A DNA stretch of 6,909 nucleotides from an uncultured Lachnospiraceae bacterium (GCA_905200565.1 CAJKKX010000122.1:1-6909), one strand, 5' to 3'; positions 1-5,998 are shown, counted from the first letter of the stretch. Numbers and translations: made by a program. Notes: generated by a model from the sequence alone, not told the origin.

Positions 1-115
1 ATCCAAGCACACCGTCATTTAGTTCATGTGGGATTTTCCGAAATAAAAACCCCAGAAGCACCCCAATAATGGTGGCTCCGCCCACACCTATCGCAGATAT
101 CATCGCTAACTGCAT
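1..115 (-). CDS. ZIP-family metal transporter, N-terminal 38 codons (runs off the window)
   Basis: The reading frame opens at ATG 115-113 and stays open to the window edge. The protein starts MQLAMISAIGVGGATIIGV and continues with a hydrophobic stretch followed by FRKIPHELNDGVLG. A glycine-rich first transmembrane helix followed by KIPH-xx-ND-xxLG is typical of bacterial ZIP-family (ZupT-like) divalent metal permeases, which take up zinc and related metals across the cytoplasmic membrane. The metal-binding helices TM4 and TM5 lie outside the window, so function is assigned from this N-terminal pattern alone. AAGGAG at 129-124 sits 8 nt before the ATG. Only 18 nt separate it from the stop of the permease gene, so it is probably the last visible gene of the exporter operon. 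Confidence 0.75.
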   Translation of the reverse strand, partial: MQLAMISAIGVGGATIIGVLLGFLFRKIPHELNDGVLG

Positions 116-133
116 TTTCTATACTCCTTATAT

Positions 134-1465
134 TTACGATCTGTCATTTTTCAGCATCTCCATCAGTTTTGCCGGTCCCGGCGGATTCCCCTTATAAAGA
201 GACATCATTTTATAGAGCTTTCCGGCGAGCAGCGTCACCAGAACCGCCGTGAGCACAACAATGCCGAGTGAACCGAGCGCCTGCGGTATTGTCATTCCGC
301 CAAGCAGTATCTTAGTCGGTGTGACGAGGATTGCCGTAAACGGCATCCACGCCTGCCAGGTAACGGCGTCCCACGGGACATCCGAATTTGTGCCGCCTGC
401 GTACATCGTGGCAAAAAAGCTGATAAGAAGCACCATCACAAACAGCATATTCGTACTGGAAAGATCCTCCGGCTTTTCTGCAACCGCGCCGCCGATCGCC
501 GCCAGCGAGCAGTACAGGAGAAGCCCTGCCGCCAGCATCAGAAGCGCAAGTATCACGCCGGATACCGTAAACATTCCGGAAATCTCTCCGAAAGCATCAA
601 ATAGCTGCAAAATTGCCATATCCGACTGCGAATTTATTGTTTTTACAAGCTGTGTTCCAAGCGCAAAGCCTCCAACAAGACCGCCGATCCAGCAAAATAA
701 CTGCAAAATTCCGCTTGCCGCTGTCGCAAATACTTTTCCAAGGAGCATCGCTCCCGGTTTCACCGATACCAGAAACAGATCCATCAGCTTCGACGTCTTT
801 TCCATGATTGCACTGTTTGCCGTTCCCTGCCCGTATGCAAGGATCATAAAATACAGCACCATGATGTTCAGATAAGGAAGCATCATCGCAAAAATTTCCC
901 GCATCTCTGCATACTCATCGGTCTCTCCCTCCAGCGCCTCCGTGTCGCGCACGGAAACCTCAATGGGCATGGTAAGCTCGGCAATCTGCGTATACGCAAG
1001 CTGTGATTTCTGCACCAGCACGTAGCGGAAATATCGGTTAATAAAGTCCTCATATGCAGATGCATCCTTTTTCTCAAGCTCCGTTTCCTCCGGAAGAAGC
1101 ACGGATATCTGGTAGGCACTGTCCTGCTTCTCTATCACAAGAAGCACCGCATAACCGTCTGCGGACGCCATCTCTGCCGCACGCTCAACGCTGTCTGCCA
1201 TTTCGTAATCGATATTCTGAAACTGCTCCGGATCGGCGCTGTTTAAAAAGCTGTAATCCGTCAGATTCTGCTCCCCGTCGATCACATAAACCTTTGTGAT
1301 CTTACTCTCATACTGCTCATCTTTTCCAAAATACTCGATTGCCGGCATGATCAGTGCAGGAAGCAGGAAGCAAAGTACCGTGATCCAGATCGTCGCATTG
1401 CGGTAGCCCTTGCCTTTTATATGCTGCATAAAAGTAAATGAAAATATTTTTCCTATGCTCTTCAT
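134..1465 (-). CDS. ABC-2 type permease, NatB/YhaP-like (second permease of the exporter)
   Basis: A 443-residue membrane subunit of an ABC exporter. A first transmembrane helix lies at about residues 24-43, then an extracytoplasmic domain of about 145 residues (44-190), then helices near 191-212, 248-270, 300-325, 340-357 and 395-415. Residues 222-247 (EKTSKLMDLFLVSVKPGAML and onward) carry the amphipathic EK-S-K-xx-LLxSVxPxxxLxGK motif of NatB-type ABC-2 permeases, thought to contact the ATPase. I chose ATG 1465 over an upstream TTG at 1498 because AAGGGAGG (1482-1475) lies 9 nt before it. The gene starts one base after the stop of the preceding permease (TGA 1469-1467), so translation is probably coupled. 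The two permeases share topology and the motif but are clearly different proteins, which suggests a heterodimer. The substrate is unknown. Confidence 0.9.
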   Translation of the reverse strand: MKSIGKIFSFTFMQHIKGKGYRNATIWITVLCFLLPALIMPAIEYFGKDEQYESKITKVYVIDGEQNLTDYSFLNSADPEQFQNIDYEMADSVERAAEMASADGYAVLLVIEKQDSAYQISVLLPEETELEKKDASAYEDFINRYFRYVLVQKSQLAYTQIAELTMPIEVSVRDTEALEGETDEYAEMREIFAMMLPYLNIMVLYFMILAYGQGTANSAIMEKTSKLMDLFLVSVKPGAMLLGKVFATAASGILQLFCWIGGLVGGFALGTQLVKTINSQSDMAILQLFDAFGEISGMFTVSGVILALLMLAAGLLLYCSLAAIGGAVAEKPEDLSSTNMLFVMVLLISFFATMYAGGTNSDVPWDAVTWQAWMPFTAILVTPTKILLGGMTIPQALGSLGIVVLTAVLVTLLAGKLYKMMSLYKGNPPGPAKLMEMLKNDRS

Positions 1466-1466
1466 A

Positions 1467-2777
1467 TCAACGCGCCTCCCTTGTGTGTTTTCTGCCAAGC
1501 ATCGCGATCCATCCGCTCAGCTTCAGACGGCTTCCGCGATACATCATCAGATCGCGGTACACCTTCGCGCATACATATGCCAGAAACGCAATGACAATAA
1601 GCTGTATAAGCCAGGACAATATAACAATGCCGATTCCTATGCTCCCTGTAATATAATATGTCGGCGCACAGAAAATGGATACTATCGGTATGAGCGCAAC
1701 CGCCGTATTCACCGCAGTAGAGTCCACGGCAACCGCTATCACCGCCGCCAGATATCCGATGAGCACCAGCATTACTATTGCCATATTCGCAGGCTCCACA
1801 TCCTCCATCGTGGAGCATCCGGTGCCGATCAGCCCGCTGAGCAGCGAAACTGTCAGATAACCAAGCAGAATCGACGCCAGAAGAACCAGAACCGCTGCCG
1901 GTGAAAGCCGAAAGCTCTCCGCGTTAATCCCCATCGCAGTAAACTGGTTTATAACGACGGAAGTATCTGCAAACCGTCCGGTAACGGCATAGGAAGCAAC
2001 CATCACCGCCAGCAAAGAAACGATCAGTCCAAACACATACGTCATAACGGCAAGAATCTTTCCAAGCAGCATAGCAAGCGGCTTCACACTAACCATCAAA
2101 AGCTCCGCCAGCTTCGACGCCTTTTCCTCGATCACCTTCTGAATGATGTAGGAGGAAACAAATGTGCAGAGCATCAGCACAAAAATAGAATATGCCATCT
2201 GCACGCCAAATCTGGCGTCAAAGTTATCCTCTTCCTCCTCATAAAATTCAGTGACGGACTCTGTTTTCGTACTGTATCCGCTTGTCAGAACAGCAATCTG
2301 CTGCGGCGTCGCCTCCTGCTGCGCATAACGCGCCTCATCCAGCAGCGCAGAAAAAACTTCCGTACACTGTGATAGCTCTGCGTCTGAGAAATCCTTCGTC
2401 TCCGCGGTAACTGCTTCTATCTCAAAGCTGCCCGCATTTCTGCTTAGATGAAGGTACACTTCCGAAGCGCCGATTTCCTTAGGCTTCTTTTCTTCCGTTA
2501 CTTCCGCAAAAGAAGTATCTGCAAAAATCTCGTTTTTTATCGGCACCTCCGCCAGCGCCAGCTCATATCCGGTATCATTTTTCACATAAACAGATGTAAT
2601 GTCTGCAGATACCGTCTTTTCCCCGCCCATCAGAAGCGTCATCACCGGTATGCTGACAGCCGCGAAAAGAAGAAGGATAAAAAGCGTGATAACATTTGCC
2701 TTTCCCTTCAGCATCTGTCCGAGCGTGAAGCGGTACACCTTACCGGTTCCGGTAAAATCATTTCGGCTAATCTTCAT
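1467..2777 (-). CDS. ABC-2 type permease, NatB/YhaP-like (first permease of the exporter)
   Basis: A 436-residue polytopic membrane protein and partner of the ATPase encoded just upstream. A helix at about residues 27-50 is followed by an extracytoplasmic domain (about 51-190) rich in Glu and Asp, including a run of acidic residues near 179-184. Further helices lie near 193-215, 241-264, 294-316, 330-351 and 380-405. Residues 217-242 hold the EEKASKLAELLMVSVKPLAM motif, the counterpart of the one in the second permease. Possible starts are GTG 2786, ATG 2783 and ATG 2777. I prefer ATG 2777 because AGGTGAT (2788-2782) matches the extended Shine-Dalgarno sequence 4 nt upstream. It overlaps the end of the ATPase gene by 11 nt. 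The family includes B. subtilis NatB and YhaP; Na+ export is one known role, but the sequence does not show that substrate here. Confidence 0.9.
   Translation of the reverse strand: MKISRNDFTGTGKVYRFTLGQMLKGKANVITLFILLLFAAVSIPVMTLLMGGEKTVSADITSVYVKNDTGYELALAEVPIKNEIFADTSFAEVTEEKKPKEIGASEVYLHLSRNAGSFEIEAVTAETKDFSDAELSQCTEVFSALLDEARYAQQEATPQQIAVLTSGYSTKTESVTEFYEEEEDNFDARFGVQMAYSIFVLMLCTFVSSYIIQKVIEEKASKLAELLMVSVKPLAMLLGKILAVMTYVFGLIVSLLAVMVASYAVTGRFADTSVVINQFTAMGINAESFRLSPAAVLVLLASILLGYLTVSLLSGLIGTGCSTMEDVEPANMAIVMLVLIGYLAAVIAVAVDSTAVNTAVALIPIVSIFCAPTYYITGSIGIGIVILSWLIQLIVIAFLAYVCAKVYRDLMMYRGSRLKLSGWIAMLGRKHTREAR
1475..1482 (-). promoter_or_regulatory. Ribosome binding site that fixes the start of the second permease
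   Basis: AAGGGAGG, read on the minus strand, lies inside the last codons of the upstream permease gene and 9 nt before ATG 1465. It favours this ATG over the in-frame TTG at 1498, which would add 11 residues. Confidence 0.85.
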
Positions 2778-3750
2778 GTGCATCACCTACTTTTTCCACG
2801 AATATTTCGTGCAGCGACGGCTCGCGCAGGTCGAACGTGATCACGCGGACATCATGCTCGATCAGCATTTTCAGGAAAGCATTCGCCTGCTCTTCTCCCG
2901 ACACACGAAGCTGATATTCACATTCCTTTTCTGTGACAATCATAAGTCCCGCTTTCGCGATCAACTCCTTTACATCGACTTCCGTTTTCAGAGAGAGATT
3001 GATCCTGCCGTAGCTCTTTTTAATATCATTCAGATGCCCCTGCAGAACCGTCTTTGAACGGTTTAAAATGACGATGTCGGTACAGAACTCCTCCACCGTC
3101 GCCATCTGGTGGCTGGACATGATCAGGTACTTGCCTTTTGCAATTTCCTCCCGGATAATGCTCTTGAACAGATCCGTATTTACCGGATCAAGCCCGGAGA
3201 GCGGTTCATCCAGTATCAGCAGATCCGGATCCGGCAAAAGCGCCGTCATAAACTGGATTTTCTGCTGGTTTCCCTTGGAAAGCTGATCCGCTTTCTTCGG
3301 CGGCTGTTTTTTCGCACGCTTTTTATTTTTTGCCTTTCCACCCAACTGATCTTCGTCTGCCGCCGGAAGCTCCGTCGGATACAGATATTCCTCAACTTCC
3401 AGCCGTCCCGCCCAGTATTTGATGCGCTTTTTTGCCTCTGCCTTTGAAATGCCGCGCAGAGCTGCAAAATAGATCAATTGATCCATCAGCGTATACTTGG
3501 GATACAGACCGCGCTCCTCGGCGAGATAACCGACATTGCAGACGGATGTGTCAAGCGGCTTTCCGTTCCAGAGCACCTCACCGCTGTCCTTTGACAGCAT
3601 ATTCAGCATCATGCGGATGGACGTCGTTTTTCCGGCGCCGTTTGTGCCAAGCAGCGCAAATACGCCCGGCTTCGCCATCTCAAAGCTCAGATTGTCTACA
3701 ACTGTTTTATCGCCATACTTTTTTGAAAGGTTTCTTACGATCAGACTCAT
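2767..3750 (-). CDS. ABC transporter ATP-binding protein (YhaQ/NatA type) with lysine-rich insertion
   Basis: A 327-residue cytoplasmic ATPase that should energise the two permeases encoded downstream. Walker A is GTNGAGKTT at 35-43, Walker B is LLILDEP at 177-183 (Asp181, catalytic Glu182), the D-loop is SGLD at 185-188, and the switch histidine is His214 in SSHQM. The Q-loop position reads YLAEERGLYPK (75-85), with Glu in place of Gln, as I recall for the YhaQ/NatA group. The signature is LSKGNQQK (157-164) instead of LSGGQ, also characteristic of this group. Residues from about 240 form the C-terminal accessory domain ending PSLHEIFVEKVG. Unusually, about 28 residues at 126-153 form an insertion rich in Lys and Arg just before the signature, making the protein longer than the roughly 300 residues usual for the family. 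GAGGAG (3760-3755) precedes ATG 3750. Confidence 0.93.
   Translation of the reverse strand: MSLIVRNLSKKYGDKTVVDNLSFEMAKPGVFALLGTNGAGKTTSIRMMLNMLSKDSGEVLWNGKPLDTSVCNVGYLAEERGLYPKYTLMDQLIYFAALRGISKAEAKKRIKYWAGRLEVEEYLYPTELPAADEDQLGGKAKNKKRAKKQPPKKADQLSKGNQQKIQFMTALLPDPDLLILDEPLSGLDPVNTDLFKSIIREEIAKGKYLIMSSHQMATVEEFCTDIVILNRSKTVLQGHLNDIKKSYGRINLSLKTEVDVKELIAKAGLMIVTEKECEYQLRVSGEEQANAFLKMLIEHDVRVITFDLREPSLHEIFVEKVGDAHED
2782..2788 (-). promoter_or_regulatory. Ribosome binding site that decides the first permease start
   Basis: AGGTGAT on the minus strand complements the distal part of the anti-Shine-Dalgarno sequence. It lies within the last ATPase codons, 4 nt before ATG 2777. The earlier candidates GTG 2786 and ATG 2783 fall inside this site and so cannot use it. 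Confidence 0.6.
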
Positions 3751-3754
3751 TTTT

Positions 3755-3760
3755 CTCCTC
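3755..3760 (-). promoter_or_regulatory. Ribosome binding site of the ABC ATPase gene
   Basis: GAGGAG on the minus strand, 4 nt before ATG 3750. The spacing is short, but the purine run extends upstream (GGGGAAGAGGAG) and offers alternative pairing registers. Confidence 0.7.
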
Positions 3761-3792
3761 TTCCCCTAAATAATTTTTATGACCTTTTAACC

Positions 3793-3809
3793 CTGGCATC
3801 ATATACCAG
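3793..3809. repeat. Imperfect inverted repeat in the pre-ATPase gap (possible operator)
   Basis: The 17-bp element CTGGCATCATATACCAG has outer arms CTGG/CCAG and inner AT/AT pairs, so 12 of 16 arm positions are symmetric. It covers the candidate -10 region of the promoter before the ATPase gene, a usual place for a repressor site. It does not resemble the PadR-site palindrome at 5227-5251. It has no U-tract, so it is not a convincing terminator. Confidence 0.3.
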
Positions 3810-3835
3810 TTTAAGCTCTCTTACGAAAATGTCAA
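3808..3835 (-). promoter_or_regulatory. Candidate internal promoter before the ABC ATPase gene
   Basis: The 92-nt gap between the DUF2812 gene and the ATPase gene contains a perfect minus-strand -35 box, TTGACA (3835-3830). A 16-bp spacer is followed by TAAACT (3813-3808), a 4/6 match to the -10 consensus. An alternative extended -10, TGGTATATG (3808-3800), lies too far from that -35 box but could act alone. The site would let the exporter genes be transcribed separately from padR-DUF2812. The -35 is convincing; the -10 is weak. Confidence 0.4.
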
Positions 3836-3842
3836 TTCTCCC

Positions 3843-4892
3843 CTATGTAGAAATATAACCCGTAATAAAGCCCAAAATAAAGCCAACTGCAATAAAAATC
3901 ACCCAATATAACAACCAGGAGTATAAAAACATATTCTTTTTTCCAAAATCGACCTGACTGCCGCTTCTGTACAGGATCTGGTTATTCGCGTAGGCACAGG
4001 CAAACTCCATCCCATTCTGCTCTGCCTCCTTTACGCTTTCCCCCTGCCAGTCGTTGTTCTGCTGGTTGATATCCTTTCCATCCTCAATTTTCTGAAGATG
4101 CCGTGCGCGCCTTCTTCTGTTCACCGCCGCCTTAGAATCCACCGTGTAATACAGCGTTTGCTGCGGTCCATTCTCAAAGCTGTAACAGACTGCACTGCTT
4201 CTGATAATATGCCAGCCGTTCGCGCTCTGCTTCTGTAAATACTTTGTCAGCCCCTTTGTGGTGAGAAACAGCCGGTATTCCTTTTTTGTATCGCTCTTCT
4301 TTCCGTTTGCCCGCAGCCACTCCCGCGCACCCATCCGGAATTCTCTTTCGCACATCTGCGCGATCCCTTCACACCAGAAACCGAATACTATGAGGATCGT
4401 GCTCCACACAAACCCCAGCATAAACGGGAACAGGCTCCTGATCAGAAATGCAAGAAGCAGCATGAGAATATCAAACGCCATCGCACATTTATAGTTTATC
4501 CGCGCCGCATTCTGATACCGATCCCGGTATTTCAACGCGTGAATGCGCCGTTCTTCCTCCGTATCGTACATTTCGTTAATGCCATCTTCCTCATAAGGCT
4601 TGCAGAAATAATAATTCATATCTTCATCGTGTGTAATTTCCCGCCAGCCCATCTCCTCCGCCAGCGACACAAACATTTCCCGATCCTGGATTTCCTTCAG
4701 CACCGGATACTTCGGGAGGTCAAACCGGTCCACATCGTATACAAGACGCTGCGGATTTCCCTTTTCAAAGGTATAGATAACGCCGAGATTGATATTCTTT
4801 AAAAACAGCCCCTGCTGCGCCATCTCCTCCAGCCAGAATTTCTCCCGCATCAGACTCAGAATAAATTTTGTTTTACGAACGGTCTGTCCCAT
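3843..4892 (-). CDS. DUF2812 membrane protein, PadR partner
   Basis: A 349-residue protein of the DUF2812 family, whose molecular function is not established but whose genes commonly sit beside PadR regulators. The N-terminal cytoplasmic part (about 14-100) contains FWLEEMAQQGLFL, then YTFEKGNPQRLVYDVD, then AEEMGWREI and YYFCK. A charged region leads to two transmembrane helices at about 135-155 and 157-177. A second copy of the same soluble pattern follows (213-310: TKYLQKQSANGWHI, CYSFENGPQQTLYYTVD, then EQNGMEF and NQILYRS), and a last helix lies at about 322-345. The protein is therefore an internal duplication of one DUF2812 unit around membrane helices. GGGGAGG (4905-4899) sits 6 nt before ATG 4892, and the gene overlaps padR by 20 nt, so the two are co-translated. 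A fragment of a paralogue lies at 6014-6070 on the plus strand. Confidence 0.85.
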   Translation of the reverse strand: MGQTVRKTKFILSLMREKFWLEEMAQQGLFLKNINLGVIYTFEKGNPQRLVYDVDRFDLPKYPVLKEIQDREMFVSLAEEMGWREITHDEDMNYYFCKPYEEDGINEMYDTEEERRIHALKYRDRYQNAARINYKCAMAFDILMLLLAFLIRSLFPFMLGFVWSTILIVFGFWCEGIAQMCEREFRMGAREWLRANGKKSDTKKEYRLFLTTKGLTKYLQKQSANGWHIIRSSAVCYSFENGPQQTLYYTVDSKAAVNRRRRARHLQKIEDGKDINQQNNDWQGESVKEAEQNGMEFACAYANNQILYRSGSQVDFGKKNMFLYSWLLYWVIFIAVGFILGFITGYIST

Positions 4893-5199
4893 AGATTTCC
4901 TCCCCGTTTCTGAGCTGCTTGCGCAGGCGCTCCAGCTCCATTTTTAAAATTTCATCCCCCATCGGAGTCAGCCGATACACCTTTTTCCCGTTTTCATTCG
5001 ACACTACCTCGATCAGAGCATCCTCCACCAGACGACCGAGCATCGTGTAAAGCGTGCCGGTGCCCATATGGATACGGTTTTCCGTAAGTTCACGGACAAA
5101 CTGCATGATAGCATACCCATGCCTTTCCTCCTTCAGAGCAAGCAGTGTATAGTAGGTAGTTTCTGTCATTGGAATATATTTTTTAATGATCTGCTCCAA
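4873..5199 (-). CDS. PadR-family transcriptional regulator (TTG start)
   Basis: A 108-residue winged-helix regulator. The start region MEQIIKKYIPMTETTYYTLL, then HGYAIMQFV, GTGTLYTMLGRL and KKVYRLTPMGDEIL are the standard PadR landmarks: helix 1, the recognition-helix region, and the wing ending in YRLT--G. It is short, with the C-terminal dimerisation part reduced to one helix, as usual for the small PadR subfamily. The frame is open to ATG 5262, but that ATG overlaps the -10 box of the only good promoter and has no ribosome binding site. TTG 5199 lies 8 nt after AGGGG (5212-5208) and gives the normal family N-terminus, so I annotate it as the start. PadR proteins of this type usually repress their own operon, and a perfect palindrome sits just after the promoter. 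The likely targets are itself, the DUF2812 gene and possibly the exporter. The inducing signal is unknown. Confidence 0.88.
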   Translation of the reverse strand: MEQIIKKYIPMTETTYYTLLALKEERHGYAIMQFVRELTENRIHMGTGTLYTMLGRLVEDALIEVVSNENGKKVYRLTPMGDEILKMELERLRKQLRNGEEIYGTDRS

Positions 5200-5207
5200 T
5201 TTTCTAT

Positions 5208-5212
5208 CCCCT
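5208..5212 (-). promoter_or_regulatory. Ribosome binding site supporting the PadR TTG start
   Basis: AGGGG on the minus strand, 8 nt before TTG 5199-5197. No comparable purine run precedes ATG 5262, the upstream alternative. Confidence 0.65.
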
Positions 5213-5226
5213 GTCCGTTTACTTTT

Positions 5227-5251
5227 CGATATGTCGAGTATCGACATATCG
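5227..5251. promoter_or_regulatory. Perfect 11-bp inverted repeat, probable PadR operator
   Basis: The arms CGATATGTCGA (5227-5237) and TCGACATATCG (5241-5251) are exact reverse complements separated by GTA. The core reads ATGT, nine bases, ACAT, close to the ATGT-N8-ACAT pattern reported for PadR-type repressors. The element starts about where transcription should begin (near 5254) and ends before the PadR start codon, so a bound dimer would block initiation or early elongation. An extra half-site ATGTCG lies 15 bp upstream (5262-5257, minus strand), so more than one dimer may bind. Confidence 0.75.
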
Positions 5252-5260
5252 CCTAACGAC

Positions 5261-5289
5261 ATAATAGCACTTTACTATATATCTGTCAA
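5261..5289 (-). promoter_or_regulatory. Promoter of the padR-DUF2812 operon
   Basis: Minus-strand -35 TTGACA (5289-5284, 6/6) and -10 TATTAT (5266-5261, 5/6) are separated by exactly 17 bp, the sigma-A optimum. The predicted start of transcription is near 5254, inside or at the edge of the palindrome. The leader before TTG 5199 would be about 55 nt. Confidence 0.8.
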
Positions 5290-5301
5290 TCAGTTTTTCT
5301 G

Positions 5302-5331
5302 TTGACAAATGAATGCTTCTTCCGTTAGAAT
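5302..5331 (+). promoter_or_regulatory. Candidate divergent promoter on the plus strand
   Basis: TTGACA (5302-5307) and TAGAAT (5326-5331) are 18 bp apart. It is back to back with the padR promoter, and only 12 bp separate the two -35 boxes. No intact plus-strand gene follows; a transcript would run antisense to the pseudogene remnant. It may be a relic of a lost gene or a chance match. Confidence 0.3.
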
Positions 5332-5356
5332 ACTCTTAGAAAGGAAATGGGGTCTT

Positions 5357-5764
5357 CTACTGAGTATGGTCATCTGACTGGAAAAGCTTTCCCGTTTCTT
5401 TTTTTTATTTCCATAATATCATACAGATAATATTTTCTATCTTTCCACCCTGCCTTCTTCTGTTAAGACCGGTAACGCAAACCAGGATTCATATCTGTAC
5501 CACCCATATTGAGCATCTTTTCTGTGCTTATTTTTCCGATTTTCCTGAAATTCCTTTTTCGTTGAAATTTCTACTAATTCCGGCAATCCCTGTATTGCGT
5601 TGGCTTTTGCCTTTGCACTTGCCCCTTTCAGTCTGTGCGTATAGTTAGAATTTGCATATTCATCCGGAAAATCCGAACCAACATGTACAATTAAAAATAA
5701 TACTATTAATCATTACAACCTTATTCCCATCAATATCAGTAATAATATTTATATTCCTTCCCAT
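5357..5764 (-). pseudogene. Shattered gene of a recognisable but unnamed Clostridia family
   Basis: Three minus-strand segments in different frames read as one protein with pieces missing. Segment A starts at ATG 5764 after AAAAGGAG (5778-5771): MGRNINIITDIDGNKVVMIN and SIIFN (to 5690), then runs into a stop at 5662-5660. Segment B, in another frame, covers 5694-5440: IVHVGSDFPDEYANSNYTHR, then AKAKANAIQGLPELVEI, then YGWYRYESWFALPVLTEEGR, ending at TAG 5439-5437. It has no start codon of its own. Segment C, shifted again, covers 5435 onward: KYYLYDIMEIKK. A run of eight A's there (5406-5399) breaks the frame; with seven A's it would continue as KKETGKLFQSDDHTQ and stop at 5359-5357. From memory, hypothetical proteins of Clostridia mobile elements have this order (IGSDxPDEY, AKAKANAAQG, GWYRYDSRFALPV, LYDI-IKKE) with extra sequence at both joins. 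Function is unknown. Confidence 0.7.
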
Positions 5765-5778
5765 TCATTTCTCCTTTT

Positions 5779-5998
5779 TATTCGCTTTGTATATGAAAAC
5801 TTATTGTTATTATAAATCAAGTATAGTTTGTAATAATTATTTATTCAAGAAAAAAATAACCCAAAACCATTGTCAATCTTATGATTTTACTCTATGATAT
5901 TTTTATGAAAACCCGGTAACAGTTCCGCCAGGCTGCCCTGTTGCCTGCAAAAATCTATATTGCTGCAAAGCCCGTTCTTATAGAACAGACAGACTTTA
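5779..5998. other. Gene-free stretch between the shattered gene and the DUF2812 fragment
   Basis: Up to about 5910 the sequence is strongly AT-rich and looks like the upstream region of the shattered gene. From about 5911 composition returns to that of the flanking genes. The only symmetric element I see is GTTCTTATAGAAC (5974-5986, 5-bp arms around TAT). I find no RNA gene, terminator or intact coding frame here, and no convincing promoter for the response regulator. Confidence 0.5.
5820..5848 (-). promoter_or_regulatory. Relic promoter of the shattered gene
   Basis: Minus-strand TTGAAT (5848-5843) and TATACT (5825-5820) are 17 bp apart, about 55 bp upstream of ATG 5764. The surroundings are very AT-rich, so chance matches are likely, but spacing and position fit. 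Confidence 0.4.

Noticed and set aside
249..875. A 208-codon plus-strand open frame opposite the second permease
   Set aside because: It is antisense to a well-supported permease gene, has no family features and no convincing ribosome binding site. It is a shadow of the permease codon pattern.
1466..1498. TTG start at 1498 for the second permease
   Set aside because: ATG 1465 has a strong AAGGGAGG at good spacing. The extra residues are only the out-of-frame end of the upstream gene.
5200..5262. N-terminal 21-codon extension of PadR from ATG 5262
   Set aside because: The ATG overlaps the -10 box of the padR promoter, has no ribosome binding site, and the extension is just the translated operator palindrome.
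5379..5406. Terminator-like GGAAAAGCTTTCC followed by a T8 run on the plus strand
   Set aside because: The stem is only about five pairs, and the T-run is the complement of lysine codons in the pseudogene tail. It is kept only as part of the speculative antisense RNA, not as a terminator.
5347..5430. A 27-codon plus-strand frame starting ATG 5347 after AAAGGA
   Set aside because: The purine run is almost adjacent to the ATG, and the frame is antisense to segment C of the shattered gene, whose lysine codons explain the phenylalanine-rich tail.
5652..5897. An 81-codon plus-strand open frame with hydrophobic stretches
   Set aside because: It lies opposite the shattered gene and its AT-rich upstream region. 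Its hydrophobic residues come from the T-rich strand, and it has no good ribosome binding site.
5469..5920. The octamer CCGGTAAC occurring at 5469-5476 and 5913-5920
   Set aside because: Eight bases repeated 444 bp apart is weak, and the first copy is explained by Leu-Pro-Val codons of the shattered gene. There is no transposase or inverted terminal repeat to support a target-site duplication.
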